Shown: positions 44,203 through 53,706 of the stretch, one piece after another
How positions within the stretch are numbered: the first letter of the stretch is position 1
Layout: each line of letters opens with the position of its first letter
Source: Microbulbifer hydrolyticus
GTDB lineage: Bacteria > Pseudomonadota > Gammaproteobacteria > Pseudomonadales > Cellvibrionaceae
Reading direction: 5' to 3'
DNA: 64,000 bases
Assembly (NCBI RefSeq): GCF_009931115.1
Contig: NZ_CP047491.1
Span: 1,206,001 to 1,270,000, forward strand
Made by a program: the position numbers and the translations under genes
Notes under the pieces: generated by a model
Seen by the model: the letters and a program-made list of their open reading frames with translations, nothing else
The model's database searches: none
Told to the model about the DNA's origin: nothing

Positions 44203-46197
44203 CTATCGCAGGGTATGCAGAAACTGCAGGTGGCGCTCGTACTGAGTAACCATATCCGTCAGCAACTGCTCTTTGGTCCAGCCCATCACATCGTAGTCCT
44301 GGCCACCTTCGTACAGGTGCACCTCCGCGCGGAAGTAGGTGTCGGGCGACCCGTCATCGTAAGTGTCATTCAGCTCTTTTTCCGGGTGGCTCGCATCGGG
44401 CTTCATCGTGGCTTTGGGATAGATGCCGTAGATGAACTCGACTTCTTCGCCGTGGCTGACTTCCAGCTGAATCCACTGGTCACCTTTTTCTTTTACCGTA
44501 GTCTCGTAGCCATTCTTGCGCATCTCTTCCGCAAATTCGTCCAGCGCCGGTTGGCCGATATCACGGATATATTCGTGTACTTCGGCGAGTGAAGGCAGTT
44601 GCAGGGCATTTTTCAGTCGTCGCTGCCACACAACGGGATTGCGGGCGCTGATCGGCGCGACGACGGCCGACTGGGTAATACGCTTGGTGGTATCCGTGCG
44701 CAACGCCTTGACCAGCCCGTACATGGAAATCAGCAAAATCGCAGAAAAGGGCAGCGCGCTGGCAATGACCGCGGTTTGCAATGAGCCGAGGCCACCGGCA
44801 AGCAACAGCGCAACGGCAACCGTGCCAATCAGGAAACACCAGAAGATCCGTTGCCATAATGGCGTGTCATCGCGGCCGTGGGACGAGAGCATGTTGACCA
44901 CCAGGGCACCGGAATCCGCCGACGTCACAAAAAAGACAATCACCATGAGCACTGCCACAAAGGAGAACACTGACGAGAAGGGGAATTGCTCCAGAAACTG
45001 GAACAGAGCCACCGACTGGTCTTTGGCGACGATTTCACCGAGTTCCGTCAATCCCTGGTCGAGGATCATATGGATGGCGGAGTTTCCAAAAAATGTCATC
45101 CACAGCATGGTTACCAGCGCGGGAACCAGCATGGCGCCAACCACAAATTCCCGAATGGTTCTGCCGCGGGAAATTCTTGCAATAAACAGCCCCACAAACG
45201 GCGACCAGGACATCCACCAGCCCCAGTACAGAATGGTCCAGCCCCCCAGCCAGTCGGTAGGTGCGTAAGCGAAAAGGTCAAAGGTTTTGTCGACGATTTG
45301 GGAAAGGTAAGTCCCGAAGTTTTGCACAAAGGCCTGCAGCAGGTATATCGTACTTCCCAGTAGCAGCACCATGATCAGAAGGATCGCGGCGAGCGTCATG
45401 TTGAGCTGGGACAGACGCTTGATTCCCGCGTCCAGGCCCAGCACCACCGAAATCGTGGCAAGAATGGTGGTAACAATGATCAGGACAACCTGGACGGTCG
45501 GCCCCACCGGTAGTCCGAACAGGTGATTGAGCCCGGAGTTGATCTGCAATACGCCGTAGCCCAGCGTGGTTGCGACACCGCACACCGTGCCGACAATCGC
45601 AAATACATCGACGGCATGCCCGATCGGGCCATAAATTCGCTCGCCGATCATCGGGTAGAGTGCCGAGCGCAACGTCAGGGGCAACTTATGCCGGTAGCTG
45701 AAGTACGCGAGTATCAGTGCAACAATCGCGTAAATTGCCCAGGCATGAAACCCCCAGTGAAAAAATGTCAGTACCATAGCCTCTTCTGCGGCGTACACGG
45801 TCCCGGTTTCACCCACCGGTGGCTCGAGGTAGTGCATCACCGGTTCGGCTACACCAAAGAACAGCAGGCCGATGCCCATGCCGGCTGAAAACAACATGGC
45901 AAACCAGGATACAAAATCGTAGTCGGGCTCCGCGTGTTCCGGGCCCATTTTGATCTCGCCAAAGCTCGACATGGCGATGGCGATGGTGCCGATCAGGATG
46001 ATTGCCACGGTCAGTACGTAGTACCAGCTCATGTGTGTAACGACCCATTCCTGTAGAGACTGGAACGTTGAAGTGGCATTGTCGGGAGCGAGCACCGCAT
46101 AGGCGACCATCAATAACAGCACGGCTGTTGCCGAGTAAAAAACCGGGGGATTGAAATGCGCCGGCTGCTGGTTACTGTTGTCGCTAGAGTCAGTCAT
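44203..46197 (-). CDS. betT: BCCT-family transporter (BetT-like choline/betaine uptake)
   Basis: Inner-membrane betaine/choline/carnitine transporter of 664 residues with 12 helices. The BCCT signature GWWMSWSPFVGLFIARISRGRTIREF is present (quoted in part: MSWSPFVGLFIARISRGRT), as is the EEAMVLTFFHWGFHAWAIY block. The hydrophilic C-terminal tail of about 140 residues is typical of BetT, the proton-driven choline transporter, rather than of short BetP-type carriers. No betAB genes are near, so the link to glycine betaine synthesis is by family only. ATG 46197 is chosen; the frame runs on to 46416 but the extra 73 residues are not family-like and overlap arfB. Divergent from arfB. Confidence 0.88.
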   Translation of the reverse strand: MTDSSDNSNQQPAHFNPPVFYSATAVLLLMVAYAVLAPDNATSTFQSLQEWVVTHMSWYYVLTVAIILIGTIAIAMSSFGEIKMGPEHAEPDYDFVSWFAMLFSAGMGIGLLFFGVAEPVMHYLEPPVGETGTVYAAEEAMVLTFFHWGFHAWAIYAIVALILAYFSYRHKLPLTLRSALYPMIGERIYGPIGHAVDVFAIVGTVCGVATTLGYGVLQINSGLNHLFGLPVGPTVQVVLIIVTTILATISVVLGLDAGIKRLSQLNMTLAAILLIMVLLLGSTIYLLQAFVQNFGTYLSQIVDKTFDLFAYAPTDWLGGWTILYWGWWMSWSPFVGLFIARISRGRTIREFVVGAMLVPALVTMLWMTFFGNSAIHMILDQGLTELGEIVAKDQSVALFQFLEQFPFSSVFSFVAVLMVIVFFVTSADSGALVVNMLSSHGRDDTPLWQRIFWCFLIGTVAVALLLAGGLGSLQTAVIASALPFSAILLISMYGLVKALRTDTTKRITQSAVVAPISARNPVVWQRRLKNALQLPSLAEVHEYIRDIGQPALDEFAEEMRKNGYETTVKEKGDQWIQLEVSHGEEVEFIYGIYPKATMKPDASHPEKELNDTYDDGSPDTYFRAEVHLYEGGQDYDVMGWTKEQLLTDMVTQYERHLQFLHTLR

Positions 46198-46312
46198 GTT
46201 CCGGGTACCCTGAGTGCTGTATTCGCTGAGGATGGTATGATTTTGCGCCTTTTGCTCAAAGCATAGACGAAAGTGCAACTTATAAACGCAGCAAATAAGG
46301 CTGCCCTTTAAT

Positions 46313-46729
46313 ATGTTGAAAATTTCTAGAAGTATCGAAATTCCTCTCGAAGAAATCGAAATGCACGCGATGCGCGCTGGCGGTGCTGGTGGCCAGAACG
46401 TCAACAAGGTGTCCACAGCGATTCACCTGCGTTTCGATATTCAGTCCTCCTGCCTCCCTCCGTATATAAAGGAGCGCCTGCTAGGCTTACGTGACCAGCG
46501 CATTACTGCTGACGGGGTAGTGGTAATCAAGGGACAGAGATTCCGCACCCAGGAAAAAAACCGCGCAGATGTGCTGGAGCGGTTACGAGAGTTGATTTCC
46601 AGTGTAGTGAAAACCCCGAAGGCGCGGGTCCCGACCAAACCCACCCGGGGTTCCAAAGAGCGCCGGCTTAAACACAAGACTCGTCGGGGGCAGATCAAGT
46701 CCCTGCGCGGAAAGGTTTCCGATCACTGA
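46313..46729 (+). CDS. arfB: Alternative ribosome-rescue factor / peptidyl-tRNA hydrolase ArfB
   Basis: Codon-independent release factor (YaeJ) that frees stalled ribosomes on non-stop messages. The 138 residues match the usual size. The catalytic GGQ is at 26-28 (RAGGAGGQNVNKV), followed by the basic C-terminal tail (about 105-138; KPTRGSKERRLKHKTRRGQ) that enters the empty mRNA channel. ATG 46313 begins the conserved MLKISRSIEIP; no good ribosome site is visible. It is divergent from the BCCT gene and 56 bp upstream of the dehydrogenase. Confidence 0.95.
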   Translation: MLKISRSIEIPLEEIEMHAMRAGGAGGQNVNKVSTAIHLRFDIQSSCLPPYIKERLLGLRDQRITADGVVVIKGQRFRTQEKNRADVLERLRELISSVVKTPKARVPTKPTRGSKERRLKHKTRRGQIKSLRGKVSDH

Positions 46730-46785
46730 CCGTATTTCTCGATATTCACACTGTCCCCCGCACCTCAATCAGGAAAGGAGTACCC

Positions 46786-47838
46786 ATGCCGACCCGATAT
46801 CGCGCCCAGGACCTCAAGCAATTTGCCAGCGATCTATTCGCTTCCTCTGGACTTGCCCGCGAGCGCGCGGACGTGATGGCCGAAACATTTCTGCAGGCGG
46901 ACCTGATGGGGTTCACCACCCACGGCCTGCACCGCGTTGCCAGCAATCTGCACTGGCTGAAAAGCGGTGCTTCACGTATGTCCGGGGAGCACAATGTGCT
47001 GTCGGACCGGGAAAGCTGCTTTAACTGGGATGCTGATTTTCTACCCGGCCCCTGGGTCGTCAATCAGGCCATCGACCAGGCGCTGGCCCGCGTTGGCGAG
47101 CAGGGTGTGGTGACCGGTGTTATTCGTCGCAGCCAGCATATTGCGTGTCTTGCCGCCTACCTTCCCAAAATTGTGGAGCGCAACTGCGTGGGTATTCTCG
47201 CCTGTTCCACTCCCGCGGAGCGGACCGTTTCCCCTCAGGGATGCAAAACGCCCCTGTTCTCGGCCAACCCCATCGCCTTCTGTGCGCCCGCCGCAGATTA
47301 TCCGCTGTTGTTTGATATCAGTATGTCGGTCACCGCCGGCGGTTATGTGGCGAGGGCCGAGCGCGAGGGCAAAAGACTGCCAGAGAAATATCTTAAAGAC
47401 CGCGACGGCAACCTTTCCGACGACCCGGCAGCATTCGCTAATGGAGGCAGTATTCTGCCGGTCGGCGCTGCGGATCACGGCTACAAGGGCGCGGCTCTGT
47501 CGGCCATGCTGGAGGTGCTCTCCATGGGGCTCGGCGGTTACGGTCGTGCGGACCAGGTGGCGGAGGATGATGAGGCCAATTCGGTTTTCCTGCAGATCAT
47601 CGACCCGAAAGCGTTCGGCAGTGAGCAGAACTTCCTGCGACAGACCGCCGCGCTCACTCACCTGTGGGAGTCCTGTGAAACGGACGATGGCGATTCGGTG
47701 CGGGTTCCCGGGAAGCGGGCATGGAATTTGCGTGAGGATCAAATGGCGAATGGTGTTTCCCTGTATCCGACCATTGTAGAAGACTTGAATCAGCTGGCTG
47801 AAGCTCATGCCAAGGCTTTTCCTGAGCCGATTGGTTGA
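46786..47838 (+). CDS. Ldh2/malate-lactate dehydrogenase family oxidoreductase
   Basis: NAD(P)-dependent 2-hydroxyacid or cyclic-imine oxidoreductase of the Ldh_2 family (PF02615), which includes YlbC/AllD ureidoglycolate dehydrogenase, sulfolactate dehydrogenase and piperideine-2-carboxylate reductase DpkA. The 350 residues are normal length. Visible blocks are MGFTTHGLHRVASNLHWL (substrate-binding Arg/His), SQHIACLAAYLP (usually S-N-H-F-G), PLFSANPIAFCAPA and DHGYKGAALSAMLEVLS. The middle SQHIACLAAY differs from the common form, so substrate use may be unusual. ATG 46786 has AAAGGAG. It is 222 bp upstream of the amidase; a functional link is only suggested by context. Confidence 0.85.
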   Translation: MPTRYRAQDLKQFASDLFASSGLARERADVMAETFLQADLMGFTTHGLHRVASNLHWLKSGASRMSGEHNVLSDRESCFNWDADFLPGPWVVNQAIDQALARVGEQGVVTGVIRRSQHIACLAAYLPKIVERNCVGILACSTPAERTVSPQGCKTPLFSANPIAFCAPAADYPLLFDISMSVTAGGYVARAEREGKRLPEKYLKDRDGNLSDDPAAFANGGSILPVGAADHGYKGAALSAMLEVLSMGLGGYGRADQVAEDDEANSVFLQIIDPKAFGSEQNFLRQTAALTHLWESCETDDGDSVRVPGKRAWNLREDQMANGVSLYPTIVEDLNQLAEAHAKAFPEPIG

Positions 47839-48060
47839 GCTGCTGACTTGTTGAGTGAGGATGAATTCGGGGCGGGCTGTTCGACGCGTGTTTCACCGAA
47901 TCGGCGCCAATTCGGTCTACATTAGGGGGTAGCGTCACAAAAGCACCGTAATTTAACACGACCTGATTTTCCCCAAGTCCCTGATCCCTCGATTCAGGGG
48001 CGTTCAGGGCCTTGGGACCACAGGACCTTAGTCGATCGCACAAAACGGAGAATAACGCCG

Positions 48061-49515
48061 ATGAACGACTTTATTCGACTGTCTGCAATTGAATTGCTGA
48101 AAGGCTACCAGGACAAGCAGTTTTCGCCGGTCGAGGCGACAGAGGCCATGCTTGCGCAGATAGCACGATGTAACCCTGTGGTGAATGCGTACAATCTGGT
48201 GGATGAGGAAACCACACTGGCGTTTGCCCGGGAGTCAGAGCAGCGTTACCAGCAGGGCAATCCCAAAGGGTTGCTCGACGGTGTCCCGGTCGCCATCAAG
48301 GATGTCTTTCTTACACCCCAGTGGCCTACCATCAAGGGCTCCAAAACCATTGATCCCAAGTCCACTCTGGGCAAAGAAGCCCCCAGTGTTGCAGCACTCA
48401 ACCGCAATGGCGCGGTGCCCCTGGGGAAAACCACCACGCCCGAGTTTGGCTGGAAAGGGGTGACCGACAACCCGGTAGACGGGGTTACCCGCAATCCGTG
48501 GAACCCGGACAAAACCGCAGGAGGCTCCAGCGGCGGCAGTGCCGCCGCGGTACCTCTCGGAATGGGCCCGCTGGCCCTGGGCACCGATGCCGGGGGGTCC
48601 ATCCGTATTCCCGCGGGCTTCAGTGGCCTTGTGGGGCTGAAGCCCAGTTTTGGTGAAGTGCCACACTGGCCAGCGAGTCCTTTCGGTACACTGGCACATG
48701 CCGGACCAATGACCTGGACGGTGCCGGACTGCGCATTGTTGATGAATGTCCTCGCAGAGGCGGATAGTCGGGATACCAACGCCATTCCCCGCCGTAACAT
48801 CGATTATCTCGCTGCACTGGAAGGCGAGCCGGAGGAGTTGTTGCGCGGAGTGCATATCGCCTTTAGCGCAACCCTTGGCTATGTGCAGGTCGAGCGCGAG
48901 GTGGAAGAATCGGTACGTGCTGCGGCCAAACTGCTGCAGTCGCTGGGTGCGGAAGTCACCGAAGTGGCGCCGGGGTTTGACGACCCGCTGGCGGCATTCG
49001 GACACCTGTTTTATGGGGGTGCCGCCAATGCGCTGCGCAATATCAGCAAAAAGCAGCGCATGCTTATGGACCCGCAGCTGGTGGCGGTTTCAGAAAAAGC
49101 CGCACAGCTTTCCATGCTGGATTATCTGGAGGCTGCCAACGAGCGCGCGGCACTGTGTGAGCGCATGGCGGCCTTCCACAAAAAGTACGACCTGCTGCTT
49201 ACCCCGACGCTGCCGATTACTGCATTTACTGCTGGCCGCGAAGTACCGGAAGACTGGCCCAGCACTCGCTGGCCCTCGTGGACGCCATTTACCTATCCGT
49301 TCAACATGACCGGGCAACCGGCCATTTCCGTACCCTGTGGCTTTGACAGTGCCGGGCTGCCCATCGGCCTGCAGCTGGTGGGCGCGCGTTTTGACGACCG
49401 CGCGGTGTTGCGCGCGGCCCAGGCTTATCAGCTGGCGGCACCACTGACCGACAAGCGCCCGGATCTTTTTTTTGAAAGTTCGGATGAGGGCGCCACTGTG
49501 GGGGCGGGATTATGA
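48061..49515 (+). CDS. Amidase-signature family hydrolase
   Basis: Amide hydrolase of the amidase-signature family (PF01425), 484 residues. The Ser-cisSer-Lys triad is K80 (VPVAIKDVF), the cis-serine near S156 (AGGSSGGSAAAV) and the nucleophile S180 (TDAGGSIRIPAG). It is not GatA: the region has no gatB/gatC and it pairs instead with an aminotransferase whose ATG overlaps its stop (ATGA at 49512). Substrate is unknown; the pair could remove an amide group and then handle the released amino or keto acid. ATG 48061 has GGAGAATAACGCCG upstream. Confidence 0.85.
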   Translation: MNDFIRLSAIELLKGYQDKQFSPVEATEAMLAQIARCNPVVNAYNLVDEETTLAFARESEQRYQQGNPKGLLDGVPVAIKDVFLTPQWPTIKGSKTIDPKSTLGKEAPSVAALNRNGAVPLGKTTTPEFGWKGVTDNPVDGVTRNPWNPDKTAGGSSGGSAAAVPLGMGPLALGTDAGGSIRIPAGFSGLVGLKPSFGEVPHWPASPFGTLAHAGPMTWTVPDCALLMNVLAEADSRDTNAIPRRNIDYLAALEGEPEELLRGVHIAFSATLGYVQVEREVEESVRAAAKLLQSLGAEVTEVAPGFDDPLAAFGHLFYGGAANALRNISKKQRMLMDPQLVAVSEKAAQLSMLDYLEAANERAALCERMAAFHKKYDLLLTPTLPITAFTAGREVPEDWPSTRWPSWTPFTYPFNMTGQPAISVPCGFDSAGLPIGLQLVGARFDDRAVLRAAQAYQLAAPLTDKRPDLFFESSDEGATVGAGL

Positions 49516-50711
49516 GCCGGCTGGATTTTGATTTTTACGAATCCGAAGATCCGGTCTGGAATCCTGCACTGCTCACTATTCCGGTACCGGGTATCCGCAA
49601 GATGGTCAATATGGCCGCTTCCATGGAAGACGTTATTCATCTGTCCATCGGCCAGCCGGATGCGCCGACGCCACCCCATGTAGTGCAGGCGACCGTGGAC
49701 GCGCTGAACGCCGGGCAGACCGGCTACACCATGGATGCGGGGCTGCCGGAATTGCTGGATGCACTGGCGGAGTATTACGGTGAGCGCTCCGGGCGCCCGA
49801 TCAGCCCGGAGAATATCCTCATCACCACCGGCGCGACGGAAGCCATTTACCTGGCATTGACCGCGGTGTCGGCACCGGGGCGTGAATTTATTGTGCCCGA
49901 CCCCTCGTTTATGTTGTACGCGCCGCTGATCCGGATGAATGGTGGCGAGGTAAAACATATCCCGACGCGGGCGGAAAACAATCATCAGCTGGATCCGCAG
50001 GAAGTCATCGACGCGATCGATACCAACACCCACGCGATCATTCTCAACTCGCCCAGCAATCCGACCGGCACTGTGTATCCGCGGGAAACCGTGGAGACCA
50101 TTGTGCAGGAAGCGGCGTATCGCGGGATCTATGTGATCAGCGATGAGGTGTACGACCATCTGATTTATGACGACCGGGATTACGCCAGCGTATTGTCCTG
50201 CTGCTCGGACCTGGATCATGTGATGGTCATGAGCAGTTTTTCCAAAACCTTCAGCATGGCGGGTATGCGGGTTGGCTGGCTGATCGCGAGCCAGGGCGCG
50301 ATTCGCAAGCTGCGCCGCTACCATATGTTCACCACCACCGTGGCGAATACCCCCTGCCAGTGGGGTGGGGTTGCCGCACTCAAGGGCGACCGCAGCTTTG
50401 TAAAGGATACGGTGGATATCTACCGGAAGCGCCGCAACCGCTTGGTACAGCTGGTGGACGAAACCCCGTTTCTGGAGGGCTACGTTCCGGAAGGTGCCTT
50501 CTATATGTTCCCCGCACTGCCGGAGGGCGTAAACGGCAACAATGTTGCGTTGCGGCTGTTGCGGGAAACCGGTGTGTGTACCATTGCCGGTGATACTTTC
50601 GGGGAAAGCAGCCGCAACGCCTTGCGGTTTAGCTACGCTACCTCTATCGAGAATATCGAGCGTGCTTTTGACCGCATCATCCCATGGATGAAAAAGCAGG
50701 ACTTTGGCTGA
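49512..50711 (+). CDS. PLP-dependent aminotransferase, class I/II
   Basis: Fold-type I aminotransferase of 399 residues. The PLP Schiff-base lysine is K245 in SSFSKTFSMAGMRVGW; other blocks are NSPSNPTGTVYPRE, ISDEVYDHLIYDD and the C-terminal LRFSYATSIENIERA with the carboxylate-binding Arg. The N-terminus IHLSIGQPDAPTPPHV is aspartate/aromatic-type. It overlaps the amidase stop by four bases, so the two are translated together. The amino donor and acceptor cannot be predicted. A 340-bp region separates it from the receptor gene. Confidence 0.88.
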   Translation: MSRLDFDFYESEDPVWNPALLTIPVPGIRKMVNMAASMEDVIHLSIGQPDAPTPPHVVQATVDALNAGQTGYTMDAGLPELLDALAEYYGERSGRPISPENILITTGATEAIYLALTAVSAPGREFIVPDPSFMLYAPLIRMNGGEVKHIPTRAENNHQLDPQEVIDAIDTNTHAIILNSPSNPTGTVYPRETVETIVQEAAYRGIYVISDEVYDHLIYDDRDYASVLSCCSDLDHVMVMSSFSKTFSMAGMRVGWLIASQGAIRKLRRYHMFTTTVANTPCQWGGVAALKGDRSFVKDTVDIYRKRRNRLVQLVDETPFLEGYVPEGAFYMFPALPEGVNGNNVALRLLRETGVCTIAGDTFGESSRNALRFSYATSIENIERAFDRIIPWMKKQDFG

Positions 50712-50957
50712 TTGTCCTGGGTTGATTGTCTTGCGACAGTTGATAGGTTCTTACTAACCCGGAAAGCAATCTTGTACAGTGCCCGCAGTTTGTAAGATGG
50801 TTGTTTTCCATTTCCGCCACTTTTCGACATCCTGTCTCCGCATCGCCGCTCTGTCGTGATCAACTTGGCTATTTTTTGGCGCGTAATTCATTTTGTGCGC
50901 TGTGTATTGCTGCTCCTTTCGAATTGCCCTAATCTGGTGCTGTTTCAATATCGCAAA

Positions 50958-50976
50958 CAATAATGATAATTGGGTC
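50958..50976 (+). promoter_or_regulatory. Fur-box-like site upstream of the receptor
   Basis: Eleven consecutive bases ATAATGATAAT (50960-50970) match the left and central parts of the Fur consensus; the right half (TGGGTC) does not. It is 82 bp before the start codon. Confidence 0.4.
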
Positions 50977-50994
50977 ACGATAGTCTTTCGTGAC
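50974..50994. promoter_or_regulatory. GTCACGA-N7-TCGTGAC dyad upstream of the receptor
   Basis: A perfect inverted repeat with arms 50974-50980 and 50988-50994 around a 7-bp spacer, directly after the Fur-like site. It could be an operator or an RNA hairpin in the leader. Confidence 0.45.
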
Positions 50995-51051
50995 GGCGCC
51001 ATATAGCGAGCTATCGTTCCCGATTTCATAAAAATAATAGGACGGGTAATT

Positions 51052-53655
51052 ATGCGAGCATTCAAAATCAATGCATTGACTCTGGCCATCGCCGCCGCGA
51101 CTGCGCTGCCAGCATCACTGGCATTCTCCCAGCAGGATACGGAAGCAGCGCCCGCCAGTGATCAAGGGGTGATGGAAGAGGTCATCACTACCGGCACCCG
51201 CAAAGAGGGCGTGTCGCCCACGGAAACCCTGTCTCCGGTTGATGTTCTCGGAGGGAGCAAGTTTTCCGACCAGGGCAGCTTCGATCTGACCGAGTCCCTG
51301 GCCAAGGTGGCTCCTTCGTTCAATACGCAGCGCTTTCCGATCGCGGACGGCACCGCATTTATCCGCCCGGTCACCCTGCGCAATCTGTCACCGGATCAGA
51401 CCCTGGTTCTGGTCAACGGCACCCGGCGGCACCGTTCGGCGCTGGTAAACCTGCAGCTGGCACCTCTGGGGACCACCAACCAGGGGGCGCAAGCGGTGGA
51501 CTTCGCGGCACTGCCTTCTCTGGCTATCGAGCGTGTTGAGGTGCTGCGTGACGGTGCTTCCGCACAGTACGGCTCCGATGCCATTGCGGGTGTGGTGAAC
51601 GTGATCCTCAAAGACGATGCCGAGGGCTTCAGCCTGTCTGCCCAGACCGGCGAATACTTCGATGGCGACGGTGCCCGCACCACCCTGGCGGCGAATGGAG
51701 GCTTTGCCCTCGGTGATCAGGGTTTTGTTAACGCGACGGTGGAACATTCCTCCGCGGATAAAACCTGGCGCGGCGCAGCGCGTCCGGATGCGGAGTTTGT
51801 CGGCAGTGTCGTGGGCGAAGAGAATGTTCCACTCGATGGTCTCGGGCAGCGCTGGGGTGACCCGGAAGTGGAAGCGCTCAAGCTCTTCGTCAACACCGGC
51901 TACTCCCTGAATGACACTACTGAGCTGTACGGCAATCTGGGCTACTCGAAAAACGAAACCATTTCCGATTTCTTCTACCGCGGCCCGGTTCTGGATCCCT
52001 CCGCAGAGTTCACCGCCCGTGAAACCCTGCAGCAGGATGCGGATGGGGACTTTATGCCCGATGCGGCGCCCCAATCCCTGGTGGACGATATTCTTGCTCA
52101 GGGCCTTAACCCCGCCGATTACCTGATGGCCGATAGCAGCAGCGCCAGCGGTTTTGTTCTGCGCAACCCCATCTATACCCAGTTCCCCGGCGGCTACAAT
52201 CCGGCCTTTGGTGCAGACATCACCGATTTTTCCGTAGTGGCCGGTGCCCGCGGTGAGTGGGCGAATGGCATCAGCTGGGACCTGCGCGCGCGCAGTGCGG
52301 AAAACGAAGTTACCTATGTGCTGCAAAATTCCATCAACCCGAGCCTGGGTATCAACTCGCCGCTGAGCTTCAATCCTGGCACGCTGACCCAGGCGGAAAC
52401 CAGCATCAACGCGGACTTCGTCAAACCGATTGACGTTGCGGCATTCGCGACACCGCTGAACCTGGCATTCGGTATGGAGTGGCGGGATGAGACCTACAAG
52501 ATCGGCGCGGGAGATGAGGCGTCTATCGCCGTTGGCCCTACCGCAGCGGTCTTCGGTGTGGGCTCGGACGGTTTCCAGGGCTTCCCGGTGGAAGCGGCCG
52601 GAGAGTACAGCAGTACAAGTACGGCCGCCTATGTGGACCTGGAGGCGGATGTAACCGACAAACTGTTGCTGGGAGCCGCGCTGCGTTTTGAAAACTTCGA
52701 AGAGTTCGGCTCAACGTTCGACTGGAAGCTTTCCGCTCGTTACGACTTCACCGAAAACTTTGCGCTGCGCGGTACCGCCAATACCGGTTTCCGGGCGCCA
52801 ACGCCGGGGCAGGTCAACACGCTCAATGTCACCACCACTTCGGACTCCGATGGCAACCTGATCCCGAATGGCACCTACCCGGTGAATCATCCGGTGGCGA
52901 TGGTATTGGGGGCACGGGAGCTGACGCCGGAAGAATCTACCAGCTTTACCCTGGGCGCGGTGTGGAATCCGCTGGATAACACCAGTGTAACCATCGATTA
53001 CTACAACATCGAAATCAAAGACCGCCTGGCGCTGCGCAATAACACCATTGGCGCTGCGGAAGTTGCGCTGCTGGAGGATGCGGGTGTAGGCAATGCCGCA
53101 TTGTTGGAGAACAGTAACGCCAACTACTTCGTCAATGCGTTTGACTCTGATGTGTCCGGTATTGATCTGGCCGTTACCAGCGATTTTGATGTTGCCGGTG
53201 GCCTGTTGACGATGGATCTACGCCACAACCACAATCAGCAGAAGGTGGATAAAGTTGCACCGAATACCATCAATGCATCCCGTGTATTTGATCTGGAAAA
53301 CCAGGTGCCCAGCGATCGTACTACCCTGACCTTCGACTACGATTCCGGCGACCTGTTCAATGGCTATCTGCGCTTCAACCGCTATAGCGGCTGGGAGAGC
53401 ACCTTCGGGCTGTTCGGTCCCGGGGATGCTACCGATGCTTCCGCCTACGGCAGTGAAATTCTGGTAGACATTGAAACCACGATCACGCTCAAGGAGAACT
53501 ACAAGCTCTCTCTTGGCGGTGAGAACATTTTCGATGTTCGCCCGGATGATGAAGCTGACCCCACGCTGCAGTTCCTTGGGGTTCGCCAGTCACTGACGTC
53601 ACCGTTTGGTTTCAATGGTGGTTTCTGGTATCTGCGCGCAAGTGCAGAGTTCTGA
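51052..53655 (+). CDS. TonB-dependent outer-membrane receptor
   Basis: A 22-stranded outer-membrane transporter driven by TonB/ExbBD, 867 residues. In order: signal peptide ending near SLAFS/QQD (about residue 25), a TonB-box-like region (EEVITTGTRK at about 43-52), plug domain (about 55-180, with LVLVNGTRRHRS and VEVLRDGASAQYGSDAIAGVVN), then the barrel ending in ASAEF. The size and plug type resemble receptors of Caulobacter, sphingomonads and marine gammaproteobacteria that import varied nutrients, so iron is not assured. ATG 51052 with TAGGA upstream. A Fur-like box and a dyad precede it, and a strong terminator follows. Confidence 0.92.
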   Translation: MRAFKINALTLAIAAATALPASLAFSQQDTEAAPASDQGVMEEVITTGTRKEGVSPTETLSPVDVLGGSKFSDQGSFDLTESLAKVAPSFNTQRFPIADGTAFIRPVTLRNLSPDQTLVLVNGTRRHRSALVNLQLAPLGTTNQGAQAVDFAALPSLAIERVEVLRDGASAQYGSDAIAGVVNVILKDDAEGFSLSAQTGEYFDGDGARTTLAANGGFALGDQGFVNATVEHSSADKTWRGAARPDAEFVGSVVGEENVPLDGLGQRWGDPEVEALKLFVNTGYSLNDTTELYGNLGYSKNETISDFFYRGPVLDPSAEFTARETLQQDADGDFMPDAAPQSLVDDILAQGLNPADYLMADSSSASGFVLRNPIYTQFPGGYNPAFGADITDFSVVAGARGEWANGISWDLRARSAENEVTYVLQNSINPSLGINSPLSFNPGTLTQAETSINADFVKPIDVAAFATPLNLAFGMEWRDETYKIGAGDEASIAVGPTAAVFGVGSDGFQGFPVEAAGEYSSTSTAAYVDLEADVTDKLLLGAALRFENFEEFGSTFDWKLSARYDFTENFALRGTANTGFRAPTPGQVNTLNVTTTSDSDGNLIPNGTYPVNHPVAMVLGARELTPEESTSFTLGAVWNPLDNTSVTIDYYNIEIKDRLALRNNTIGAAEVALLEDAGVGNAALLENSNANYFVNAFDSDVSGIDLAVTSDFDVAGGLLTMDLRHNHNQQKVDKVAPNTINASRVFDLENQVPSDRTTLTFDYDSGDLFNGYLRFNRYSGWESTFGLFGPGDATDASAYGSEILVDIETTITLKENYKLSLGGENIFDVRPDDEADPTLQFLGVRQSLTSPFGFNGGFWYLRASAEF

Positions 53656-53671
53656 TCGCTACCCACCGAAT

Positions 53672-53699
53672 AAAAGGCCTCCTCCGGGAGGCCTTTTTT
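53672..53699 (+). terminator. Intrinsic terminator after the TonB-dependent receptor
   Basis: AAAAGGCCTCC (53672-53682) pairs with GGAGGCCTTTT (53687-53697) around TCCG; T6 at 53694-53699. The left A run lets it also serve the minus-strand dnaE2. Confidence 0.9.
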
Positions 53700-53706
53700 C
53701 TATGGG

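Larger units (their letters stand above)
50712..51051. other. 340-bp upstream region of the TonB-dependent receptor
   Basis: No gene. It holds a Fur-box-like ATAATGATAAT stretch (50960-50970) and a perfect 7-bp dyad (50974-50994), both listed separately. The first 220 bp have nothing I can name. Confidence 0.6.
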
